Below, in pieces: positions 45,102 through 55,654 of a DNA stretch of 64,000 nt (the stretch's first letter is position 1; each line of letters opens with the position of its first letter). The notes beneath the pieces were generated by a model. That model was given only the letters and a program-made list of their open reading frames with translations. It had not been told where the DNA came from and did not search any database. The stretch covers positions 372,001-436,000 of the forward strand of contig NC_033567.1 of the NCBI RefSeq assembly GCF_001680005.1. Reading direction: 5' to 3'. The stretch comes from Plasmodium coatneyi (lineage: Eukaryota; Apicomplexa; Aconoidasida; Haemosporida; Plasmodiidae). A program made the position numbers and the translations under genes.

Positions 45102-46528
45102 TTATGTAGGGTGATATTTTACATTCGTCCTTTTCCTATTAGATGTTGTAGTATATGGGGAAGAATATAGAGTAGAACCTTCTGTTAAATTTGTTGAGGA
45201 ATATTCTGTTGGACCTATTGTTGAAGTTCCCTCCGTGGAGTATTCGGTTAACGTGTCTGCTGTGAGTGTGTCGTCCCATTGTTGTTGTTGTCGGGTGGTA
45301 GATCTTTTTGTTCTTGTTTTATTCTTTCCACTAAGTGTGCTATGTGTCCCAAAAGGTAAAAGATTGTACTGAAATTTGTGAAGGGAAGAAAGGGGGATGG
45401 AGTAAATACATGTATGTATACATATATATATGGACATATATGCATGTTCCCGCATTAATATATATGGACAATGTACATATACAGAATATATAATGGTAAG
45501 AGTTATTACTTTGTACAAGAAGAAAGCAATTGCTGGGAAGGTTATTCCTGCGAGTGCAGATGGTATAATCGTAGAAAGGGGGGATGGTGAACCACCTGCT
45601 CCACCTATTTCAGATGCTGCCTCAGCATCAACTTTTTTCTCTGGGATAACCTCTTTTGGTGCTTCAGGTACCTTCACTGGTGGTACTTCTGGTTTTTTTG
45701 GACAGTTGAATTTGGATAGCTGTTCCTTTTCACAGTATCCTTCCCCTTTCTTTGAATTGAACCAGCTACAAAAGGTATCACTCCCTGTTGGACCACCCCC
45801 CGTTGTGCAATAATCATGCACTTTTTCACATGCTTCAGTAATTTTTTGCACGTGTGCCTCGCACTTACTATTACATTCAGACTTACTGCCCCCTAGTAGT
45901 TTCTGTAAATCATTATGATCATAGAAGAAATCATATACTATTTTCATATGACTGAAAAGAATTTTGTCAAAATTAGTGTTCTTGTATATACACTTACACT
46001 TATTGTTGTACCCATGTCCAAACTTAGATTTCTCTAGTTGTTGATAAATTGTTTCTATAACTGTTCCTAGTGTTTCGTTCCCCTTCAATTTGTCCTTTAT
46101 TTGGTCACCTATCCAATAATACAAAAATTTGCAAGGATCACCTTCGGACGAAACGATCCCTTTTCCCGTCGTACTTGCGTAACAATAGTTCTTCACAATT
46201 TCTTGGGCATTATTTACAACATCCGTGTACAACCTTAATGGGTTCCTCACTAAATTTTCTGCGTTACTCCGGTTCCACGTATTTGCCCATTGATTACACT
46301 CTATCTCCTTTTTGTCGAACGCAGCATACACTAATTTTGAGGGTAATGTTTGTAAGCATTGGTCTCCCTATAAATAGAATTAGCAGACAATGGAACTTGT
46401 GTAGATGTATTCTCTCATGCATTCTTTACATTTTTATTCAATTATGCCTAATATGTAATATATATATTCATTTATTAATTCCGAAAAGAGGAAATAACTT
46501 CCTTATATTCCTTCCTTACACCTGTCAT
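45102..46528 (-). CDS. kir: KIR3: kir/PIR-family variant antigen
   Basis: Exons (minus): 46528-46520 (MTG, donor GTAAGG), 46367-45510, 45368-45102, about 377 residues, all phase 0. Exon 2 starts GDQCLQTLPSKLVYAAF, the classic family opening, and has CKFLYYWIGDQIKDKL and Cys pairs. A Pro/Val/Lys-rich stalk (PEVPPVKVPEAPKEV) leads to a membrane anchor near the exon end (PSALAGITFPAIAFFLYK). Exon 3 encodes a Thr/Ser/Glu-rich tail with repeated TEYST-like motifs, ending NVKYHPT. The stalk has no clear CD99 match. Reading past exon 2 without splicing would run into unrelated Tyr/Ile-rich sequence. Confidence 0.9.
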
Positions 46529-47403
46529 TTTTTTAATAGTATATTCTTCCTCTGTATTATATATTTAGGTTGAGAAATTGTTCTTTCATATATATATAAA
46601 TGAAATTCGCTGTGAAATATTCCCCTCCCCCCCTTTTCACCATTATAGATATATATATTAACTTCCACACTTCTTTGCTATAAGTACATTGTTTCATTCT
46701 CAAGTAACAATAGCACATTATATACACATATGCATCAAATTGTCATATGTATATAACTCAACGAAAAAAGTGTTAACAAATGTACTGAAGTAACAAAATA
46801 CGAAAATAAGCTCAGATTAGAGGAATTCGGGGGTGTGTGTGAAACTTTTATGCACATTCCTTATCCATGCATTTATTATATACTATTGAATAATATATTT
46901 TGTTATTCACAACACCATATTACTATTTACATGATCTCATTATTGTGCACATAGGAATATATAATTTTCTATAAACAAAAATTCCACTATTCACCCATAA
47001 CTAATGTTCTACTGATCATTAAAAAGATTACTAAAGAATTTAACAAATATTGTTCTGCTCATGTGTAACGGCCACTTACCCCTCCTTTCACAACTGATCA
47101 CTAATAATAATTTCACAATTTTCATTCTACACCTATCCGTACAATGCAGCTTATTTATTCCAAAAATATACATTACACTATTTGATCTACATCATTCTCT
47201 CGCTTTCTAATGCACATTATACATTACATACTAGTGTGCTACACATTTTTTCCCCCTATCAAAAGTACATCATATAAATAACACCCCTACACTAAGAATA
47301 TATACTATGTTACTTGAACTCTTTCTTTCTCCCCCTTTTTTTAGTGTATACTATATATTCCATGTATTAATCCGCCCCATTTTTCTCCTTATAATTTAAA
47401 AGA
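46529..47403. other. KIR3 upstream region
   Basis: AT-rich flank between KIR3 and ITS2. No gene frame is supported. Confidence 0.55.
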
Positions 47404-48150
47404 AGGTTCAGGGTTCAGGGTTTAAGCTTCAGGGTTCTTAGGCATTAGGGTTTAGTGTTTAGTGTTCCGCATTAGAATTCAGCTTTTAGGAGCCTCAGCC
47501 GTAATTAATCTGGTCTCAATATTTAGGGTTTAGGGATGAGGGTACAGGGTTTAGAGTACATTCGTTCCTAAAGGATTGGACATAGAAATAAGAACGGAAG
47601 AGCACATTTGTTAAGAATCTAGGATTCCATCATAGATCACAAGCTCAATCCTTAAGCTGTTAACCCTAAAACCTAACCAGCTGAACACTAAACCCTAAAC
47701 CCGAAATCCTAAAACCTGAACCCTAAACCATGAACCCTGAATTCCGAAACGCTAACCCGTGAACCACGAACCCAAAAAACTCAAACCTAAGCTCTAAACG
47801 CTGAAGCCCGAATCCTAGAGCATGAAACCTTAAAACTTAACCCTTGAGCCTGAAGCCTTAACCCTGAACCCTTATGTCTGAAGCCTGAAACTTAAATCCC
47901 AACGCCTGGACACTTAAGCCTGAACTCTAATCACCAAACCCAAAACCATGAACCCCAAACACAAAGACTTCAACCTAAACCCTAAGATTTAAAGCCTAAA
48001 CCATAAAACCCTAAACTCTGAAACCTAAACCCTAAACCCTAAACCCTAAAACCTAAAGCCTAAGACCTGATCCCTAAAACCTAAATATGAGACCCTACAC
48101 CGTGGGTCCTGAACCCTAAAAGTTGAAACCTAAACCCTGAGCCGTGATGA
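47404..48150. repeat. ITS2: second head-to-head internal telomere-like tract
   Basis: A short G-rich arm (47404 to about 47555, GGGTTCA/GGGTTTA) faces a longer C-rich arm (about 47660-48150). The C-rich arm includes consecutive CCCTAAA units near 48026-48055. The tract lies between the divergent KIR3 and KIR4, as ITS1 lies between KIR1 and KIR2. Confidence 0.92.
47577..47655 (-). repeat. Conserved core at the ITS2 centre, inverted relative to ITS1
   Basis: Reverse complement shares an ordered series of blocks with 39893-39967: CTTGTGAT, ATTCTTAAC, GCTCT, TTCTTATTTCTA, then GT and CAAT. Confidence 0.8.
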
Positions 48151-49161
48151 ATTTTTCCTTTTTTTTGAAGGAATACTGTGTACGGGGGGGAAGCTTTTGT
48201 CCTTTCCTTCATACTTTTTTTTAAGAGGTTGTAATGCATATAAGAAAGAGGGGGAAAAACGCATATATTAATGTTTGAGATGTAAACTGAAGGAGGAAAT
48301 GTATGGAAGATCCTACATAGCAGAATGTACATTTTACATATGAAGGAGCTGAAATAGGAACAGAGGGGAAGGCGTAAGAAGAATGAAAAAGAAGTGTGCA
48401 TTGTTATGTAAGTGTATAATATAAATTAAAGGGATGAATGGACGGAGCTTGGTTAACGTAATGTGCCTATCTCCATCATAAAGGAATAGTTCATAATGTA
48501 TTTATTAAAATGTGAAAAAAGTAAAAAGAAGAAAAATTATTTAGTATGGAGTAATCATAAAATGTAAGGAAGGATATATAATGCACAGTTTTCCTATAAA
48601 AAAAGGTGCATATTGGTGGAAGGAGACGGAGGATGTCCTCTTTCTATATGAAGTGTATATTACACATATAAGCAATTTTCAAAAACCTTCCCATAAGAAC
48701 AGTAAAGCATGTATTAATTATATATGTTCGAATGTGTATTCAAGGGGAGTTTGCTCCTATAAGTGCAGAATAATTAGGGGAAGGGTGCGAATAATAATGT
48801 GTTGTTCCGAATAATTAAGCATCACGGAATGTTGCAATGAATGTATGAAGGACGTGTGGAAACGTTGATTTTTCTTTCTTCTTTTTTTTTTTTTATTATT
48901 TTTCTGTTTATGTGCTCTTACTGCTGGGATACACATATACATGCAGTGATGTAATACATATATATATATTTGATCTAATTCAGGTGTTAAGTAATGTATT
49001 ACTTGCTGGGGAGGAAGTGAATTTTATAATATTCGCTTATAATAATTCGAACTTGTACGAAATGCTTACGTATTCATTTTATATGAATATACATTAGAAG
49101 GAAGAACACACATTTCATAACATAACTTTAATGTACACTTAGGAATATATCCTTTTGAACA
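48151..49161. other. KIR4 upstream region
   Basis: Flank between ITS2 and KIR4 exon 1. Short frames only; probable kir promoter. Confidence 0.55.
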
Positions 49162-51824
49162 ATGACACCGGTAAAAGGGAAAGGGTGTAAATCTGTTTTT
49201 TCTGTTTAAAGAGCATGATACCATATACATGTAATCTTCTATCCATAATGTAACCGTCAGTTAAGGAATACATGCATAAAATTTTCCAATTCTATATATT
49301 TTTTTAGCGGAAGCAAGCCGGTTCACATCCATTACCCTCAGAGCAAATATACGCTGAGTTCGGAAGAAAGGTAGATTGTGATATGGTGATTTATGGAAAT
49401 AATTATGCCGACCTAGTGGAAAGTAAATTGGAGAGTGCATTAGGGCTGTACAATATTAATAATGGAAACTTGGCCAATGAACTTATAAAGAACTACTGCC
49501 ACGCATGTGGAAGAATGGGAAGTGGGCACCGAGCTAACTGGGAGCGCTGTCATTTTTTATACTATTTGATAGGTAGTACTGTAGGGGGGAAATTATGTGA
49601 TAATCGATTTTCGACTGTTATGGGGAAAATTTATCAAATACTGGGAAAATATCCAGACGTATGTGAGTGCAATGATATATACCCCACTATCAGTTGGGAC
49701 ATTTTCACACGGAGAAAAAAAATATTTGATTATAAATATGACCTTAAAAAACTGGAGGAAAAGCCAGACAAGGAAAAATGTGCCTTCAAAGAACAATTAG
49801 ACAAAAACCTAAAGGAAGCTCAAAGCGCATATGACAAATTAGTTACGATGTGTGGTGGTGATGACACTGGTAATCTGTACTGTAAGGAATTTAAGGAACC
49901 CAATAAACAAGAAAAAAGTCAAATGATACAAGAATTGAAGTGTTCTGCACCACCTGCAGAACCTGAACGGGCACAAGTATCATTACAAGGTGCACGCATG
50001 GAAACAGGTAAGACAAATGAAGGAAGGGAAGGGATGCTAATAAATGTGTATAATTAGAAATATATTTTATTACACGGAAAAGAAGAATGAGGGAAGGGAT
50101 AAAGAGTAAAGAAGGGAGGATAAAGCATAAGGAAGGGAGGGTACATGAACAAAAGGGAAGGTAAATGTGTCAGGGGGGGATGGGGTGAATGAGTAAAGGG
50201 GACGAGGTAAAGGAATAAAAGAATGTAGGGTTTCGCATTTAAGGTGGTGTGTGTGTAGGATTTGGCATTTAGGGTGTAATGGTTTCAACACTTAAGGTTC
50301 CGGGTTTTAGGGTTTAGGGTTTAGGGTTCACGGTTTAGGGTTCACGGTTTAGGGTTTGGGGTTCAGGGTTTAGGGTTTGGGGTTCAGGGTTTAGGGTTCA
50401 GGGTTCAGGGTTCAGGGTTCAGGGTTCAGGGTTCAGGGTTTAGGGTTTAGGGTTTAGGATTTAGGATTTAGAGTTCATGTTTGAGGCTTATGTGTTTAGG
50501 GTTTTGAGTTTAGGGGTAAGTGTTCATCATTTAGGGTTTAGGTTTAAGGGTTCAGCGTTATTGTGTTCAGGATTTAGCCTGTAATGTTTAGCCTTGAAGA
50601 TTTGGTGTTTAGGACTTAGGTGCTGGCTTTATTATTTATGCTTTAGGGTGCAGGGCTCAGGGCTTAGGGTTCAGGGTGTAAGAACAGCTATGTTGCTTAT
50701 TATTTTGCTGTTTAAGGGGGAGAGGGAGCAGCCGAAATGTGTATAAAAGGGAAAAAAAAAAAAAAAAAAAGAAAATGAAAAGAATGAAAAGAAGGTAGGA
50801 ACGTTGTTAGGGTGCTAGGAAGGTTGTTTGGTGTGCTTGGTGAAAGGAACGTTGTGTTAGGGGTGGTGGAAGAAAGGTTGTTAGGGTGGCGTTTGGTGGA
50901 AGGAAGGTTGTGTTAGTGGTGGTAGGGTGGAAGGAAGGTGTGTTCGGGGTGCTAGAATGGAAGGAAGGTTGTTAGGAGTGGTAGGGTGGAAGGAAAGTTG
51001 TTAGGTGGTCGTAGGTGGTAGGAAGGTGGTATTAGGGTGTGGGGGTAGGGTCTTCCTAGGTTAAGGAACTACAATATGGCCTCGTGTTTAGCCACTTCCG
51101 GGTGTAAGAAAAAAAAAAAAAATAAATGAAACGTTGGGAAAGGGGAATACGCTAATATTATTCCTTTTCTTTACTTATTTTTCAGCTGCAACTGTAGAAG
51201 AAGGAAAAGGTGGTTCGGATGGGCGTGGTAGTCACAGAAAAGAAGGTGAAGAAGCTGATAGTCCTGGTGTCGCACCTGCTGCCGTGTCTGGTGGACTTGC
51301 CGCAATAGGAATACCAGCAGTTTTTTTCTTTCTATATAAGGTAATTACCACCATTGTAATTAGTACAGTTATAGTTACAATTGTAATGGTAATTGTAATT
51401 ATAATTACGGTTACAATTGTAATTATAATTAAAAACGTACACTTAAATGTATAAATAATTATATATTCATTGCTACTCTTTTTGTTCTATTAAAGGTATA
51501 CGCACACATTAATTGAACTATGCGCTGAATATATGAGTAGGATATACATATATATTTTCACCTCTTTCCTTTGCCCTCTTCTTTTTTCTTTAATTTTTCT
51601 TCTCTTAGTATACCAATGTATTCTCTGGATTAGGTGGAAACCTCTCCGGCAGAAGCACTGGAAGGAGCAGAAAAAAAAGAAAATCCACCATCCGACAGGG
51701 CCTAAACGCCTTCTCAGGCGACGACTCCTCTACAGAATATTCAAGAACAAACCTAACAGAAAGTGTAATGGGAACCGACAGTGCGACGGAATATTCTATT
51801 CCATATACATCATCCTCTAGATGA
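49162..51824 (+). CDS. kir: KIR4: four-exon kir/PIR variant antigen, CD99-like segment and anchor on a separate exon
   Basis: Exons 49162-49170 (MTP, donor GTAAAAG), 49308-50007, 51186-51340, 51609-51824, about 359 residues. Phases agree across all joins, including a Gly/Ala codon split at the 50007/51186 junction. Exon 2 carries the family start HPLPSEQIYAEFG and the Cys-spaced ectodomain (RCHFLYYLIGSTVGG) but no membrane segment. Exon 3 encodes the stalk with the CD99-like stretch (residues 242-265) and the anchor (GGLAAIGIPAVFFFLYK). Exon 4 is the cytoplasmic tail (YTNVFSGLGGNLSGR ... YTSSSR). Intron 2 is 1178 bp, far longer than other introns here, and contains telomere-like and G-rich repeats. 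If intron 2 is retained, translation stops at 50057, giving an anchorless protein. Joining exon 2 to exons 3-4 is inferred from phase and order. Confidence 0.82.
50228..50682 (+). repeat. ITS3: telomere-like repeats inside KIR4 intron 2
   Basis: G-rich orientation only. 50300-50460 is the most telomere-like stretch in the window, with seven consecutive GGGTTCA units followed by GGGTTTA units at about 50393-50457. More degenerate copies follow to 50682. Confidence 0.92.
50790..51110 (+). repeat. G-rich minisatellite and flanking motif, left of KIR4 exon 3
   Basis: Degenerate units built around GGTGGAAGGAAGGTTGT(GT)TAG, repeated about eight times. They end in a unique motif at 51046-51094 (TAGGGT...CTAGGT...AGGAAC..CAATATGGCCT) and an A run. 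A related array and the same terminal motif occur at 51860-52140 beyond exon 4. Confidence 0.8.
51200..51271 (+). other. CD99-like segment encoded by KIR4 exon 3
   Basis: Twenty-four codons with blocks EGKGGSDG, GSHRKEGEEAD and PGV, which closely match the membrane-proximal CD99 ectodomain with only a couple of apparent substitutions. As in CD99, the block sits directly before the transmembrane helix. Codon choice is parasite-like. Recognised from memory, not by alignment. Confidence 0.82.
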
Positions 51825-51859
51825 AGAAAAATGTTTTTTTGAGTAAAAAAGGGGGGAAG

Positions 51860-52140
51860 GTTGAATTAGGTTGATAGGGTGCAAGGGAGGTTTGAAGGGG
51901 TGTTAGAATGGAAGGGTTACGGGTGTTAGAATGTGGGTTGTGTTAGGGATGTTAGAATGAAGGGTTTAGGGGTGTTAGAATGAAGGATTTAAGGGTGTTA
52001 GGGTGAAGGTTTAGAGATGTTAGAATGAAAGGTTCGGGGTTGTAGAATGAAGGTTTGAAATGTGGGAGTGGGGTTAAGTGTGTTGTAATAGGGTCCCTTT
52101 CTAGGTATTAGGAACAGCAATATGGCCTGCTATTTAGCTA
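51860..52140 (+). repeat. Repeat array right of KIR4 exon 4
   Basis: Degenerate GGTGTTAGAATGAAGG(GTT)-type units, then the motif at 52089-52140 that matches 51046-51094 (TAGGGT, CTAGGT, AGGAAC, CAATATGGCCT, TTTAGC in the same order), then an A-rich stretch. Confidence 0.8.
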
Positions 52141-53984
52141 TGAAAGGTGCACATATGGGAAAAAAGTAAAAGGGAAAAAAGGAAAAAAATAAAAAAAAGA
52201 AGAAGAAAAAAAATTGTTCTTACGCGATTAGTCCAAATACAGGCACATTTGTGTGTAACCCCCACATGTGAGAAAATTCGAAAAAAGGAAAAACTCATTT
52301 TTTTTTTATATTCCAAGAGTGTTAGAATTCCGCGATGTGCATACTGAGTAAAAACATGCTGCAACACATGCATGTTTTTTTTTTCGTGCGCGCCCTTTTC
52401 TTTTTCTACTTTGAGAGAGGAAACGAAATCGCTCTCGTTTTTTTCCAAGTGTTTGTTTGGCGTCCGTGGGAAATTGCTTTATTATTGTCTGTTTTGCTTT
52501 ATTTTTCTTTTCTTTGCTTTGTTTTGTTTTCGTCCGATTTTTTGCCTTTTTCCCGTTGTTTTTTTTTTTTTTTTTACTTTCGACATTCGCGTTTCCCGTT
52601 TCACATTTCCACGGAAGAGACTTCACCACATCACTGGGAAGAAATCAAAAAAAAAAAAAAAAAAAATCCAAAGGAAGCGCAGCGAACAAATCGACCTGGT
52701 GACACATGTGTTGTAGACGTTTCCACACAATTTTTTTTTAGACCATGCCACACGTATGCCCCTTGCATTTGCGCGCGCGCACGGAGGCTTACCCATCATT
52801 TGTATGTGCGTCCTGATTGGCCAACGTTGGTGCAAAAGAGCATTCTGATGCAAGGCAGGAGGAACGGAAAAAAAAAAAAGTGTAACTCCCGACAGTCACA
52901 TAGAGAACGATAAACAGACCAATGCGCACATTTGTGCATGCCGAATTAGCGACACATGAAAAGGTGAGAAAGGAATCGCTTTTGCGAAATGTCTGTTTTG
53001 AGCCCCCTGCGCCACAGTTCTCCATGGGAACATTTACCCTCTGCTGCGGCAGGTTACGCCATTTTCACAATTTTCTTCCGCTGTTTTCCCCGCTTCGCAG
53101 ATCCGTACCTTTCCCGCGCCTCTTTTTTTTTTTTTTTGAAACCCGAAAAGACCGTCCACTTGAATAATTTTCTGTCCTTCCTTTTTGTGACACTTTCAAG
53201 CGCCTTCATTTATATATTTTACCTATGTGAGTGGGCCAGCCGCCGTCGTGGTACCGTCACTCGCATTGCACATGCTTCCTCGAATGTGGAAGCTCGTATA
53301 AACATGTGCATGTACATATATAAGTATGTCCATAAGCGCACGCACAATTTTAGGGAAAAATGACAACTTCACTGCGTGGCAAAGAAAGTTCGCCACTTCA
53401 GCGCATCCCTTTTTGTAATTCACAATTTGTACGCCCTTCCAAATGAAAGGAAAAAAAAAAAAAAAATTCTATATTGCTACTACATTTTCTTATAAAAATA
53501 AATGTGCTCTTGGGAATTTTCCTAACCCGTTTTTGTTAATTTGAAAAGCTTGTCGTTCCCTTCCTGTTCACGCGCGCTAAAAAAAAACGCTTCTTTTTTC
53601 CCCCCTGCACCATTAAAACGGGCCGTTATCTCCTAGCAGCATTATAATTTTACATTAGCGTGAAAAGAAATTACTTCCTTTGTCACAATTTATGCTAAGG
53701 TATTAGCGAATATTTATATATTTACATACGTATGTACATTTAACATTCGTCCCGTTCGCAATAACTGACCGACCCGAACGTTTCTCCTGCGCAAATTTGG
53801 GTAAAAGAACATTCCATCGAGGAGAAGCAACAATAATTGTTACATTACTTCTCAAGTTAAGGATAAAAAAAAAAAAAAAAAAGGAACGATCAATAATGAG
53901 GTGGATTTAATTCTACCGGTACAGTTTCCTACCGCAGTCTTCATCTTAGTCGCACGAATCCTTAACAACAAAAGAGTCGCAAAA
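52141..53984. other. Right border of the kir island and RPB11 promoter side
   Basis: Purine-rich and poly-A/poly-T tracts (about 52558-52575, 52648-52666 and 53869-53882) with Phe- or Lys-run frames that look artefactual. GC-richer sequence from about 52.7 kb marks return to the conserved chromosome core. No gene is supported. Confidence 0.55.
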
Positions 53985-55089
53985 ATGTCTGTCCCAACCT
54001 TATCGAATAAGCCAGAAAACATCGACCTGCTTGTATTGCCGCCCGGAGAAAAAAAGTAAGTGAAAGAATCAAGTGAGATGCGCTTATATTGATAAAAGTG
54101 TGGAGAATGTGCGTTGTAGAAGCAAATGATTCAACAAAAGAGGGGAAAGCCACTTTACTGCGAAAGCTGCACGAAAATGTATTCTGTGAAGAGCATTTGG
54201 AAAACATTTGGAAAATCGTCCTCTGATCGGAATGCTACTTTCCCCTTTTCGACTTTAAAATTGGGAGGCTTCCCTAGGAGAGAAATTGAGACCATCATTG
54301 TTGACCTCATTTACGTGATCGTGCATATAACCGCAAACTTAATCGCTCGCGTCAGCACTTAACTGTGATTCCCACCGCGCGAACAACTTTCATGTAGTAT
54401 CTTCCAAAAAAAAAAAACCTCTCATTTCCCCCACCCCCTGCATTTCAAATTTCGGCAGAGTCAGTTGCGAAATATCGGAGAAAGGAGACTGCAATATATT
54501 TACCATAAAACTGGAGGACCACACCATAGGAAATTTGATAAAGCAGTAAGATACATTCAGAAAGGCGGTACATCCAGGCGCGCACATTGTGTGCATTTAT
54601 CACGTTTGCATTGCGCCGTTCCACCACGCAGGATAAAAAGAAGCTATTCTTACCTGACAATCACCTTTTTCTTCCTCCCATCAGGGCACTTTGCCAAGAC
54701 CCCCAGGTCACGTTCGCAGCATATAGACAACCGCATCCTCTGCAAAACACGATCGAAATAACCATCAAGCCGAAGGGCTATGCGGGGGTTAAGTTGCTTT
54801 CAGATAATGTGAACAGTTTGCTGTCCGATGTGTCCCAGCTGAGGGAAACGTTTAAGGTAATCAAGATAAACGGAAGGAAAAAAAAGAAGGTCGTAAGTAA
54901 AGACCCTTCCAACATATATAAGCAGAAAGGAAAGATAAAAGCAGCATTTTTTTTTTGTCCGTTTCAACTCTCATTTGTACCATTTTAATATCTGAACACT
55001 GCCCCGATTCACCCTTTTGCTATTCCCCCATTCTTTAGAAAAAGGTCCAACGGTACAAGGACAAGAGTGTGTATTACGCAGACGAGTGA
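53985..55089 (+). CDS. RPB11: DNA-directed RNA polymerase II subunit RPB11
   Basis: Four exons: 53985-54055, 54459-54545, 54685-54856, 55039-55089, about 126 residues, close to yeast (120) and human (117). RPB11 pairs with RPB3 as the alpha-like heterodimer that nucleates polymerase II assembly. Exon 1 ends in LVLPPGEKK, matching the family opening with its acidic/GEKK turn. Exon 2 carries KLEDHTIGNLIKQ, the diagnostic alpha-motif. Exon 3 has DPQVTFAAYRQPHPL and a C-terminal helix LLSDVSQLRETFK. Exon 4 adds a short charged tail. The Pro-His-Pro-Leu form favours RPB11 over the polymerase I/III paralogue AC19. All splice sites are GT/AG and in phase. An alternative acceptor at 54631 would break the frame. 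Confidence 0.92.
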
Positions 55090-55654
55090 TGTTCGTAATC
55101 CTCTACAGAGTTTCCGACGCCATTCCTTTTTTGATAATTTGGATTATACTTACGCAGCACAATTTTTTTTATCTCATTCCCCTTCTTGAAGCCACGTTGC
55201 GTGTTGTATAAATGTGTATGCACTAACCCTTGTGCGAGCGTACATGTAGGCGCGTACACATACAAATATGCTCAAACGTTGGCGTTATATTTGTTTGAAA
55301 AATTCTTGTTCTATACACCCCACCCCCGTACAATCTTGTTCCCTCATAATTTTAACACATCTGCTAACATTTCTTTAAGCTACACCATGTTTGTTTTTAA
55401 TAAATGTATCATACACACCACATAGGGGTTATCCCCCTAGGGATAACCAATTGGCTGTTCGCATGCGCACAGGATCATGTGTATGTATACCTTTGCGCGC
55501 ATTCTGCATTTTTGCAAACACAAAATGTAATCTTTTTTTTGATTTTTTCTCACCTGTGCAAGGAAAGCAGCTGCCATGTGCTATAGCCGCATATTATCGT
55601 CGCATGAGTGAAATCCACTCATGTACACAATGTGCAGGTGACTTTACTGCTTCG
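55090..55654. other. RPB11 3' flank
   Basis: No supported gene; short frames only. Confidence 0.5.

Noticed and set aside
52335..52913. A 192-codon plus-strand frame
   Set aside because: Dominated by Phe and Lys runs from poly-T and poly-A tracts; no conserved motif and typical flank composition.
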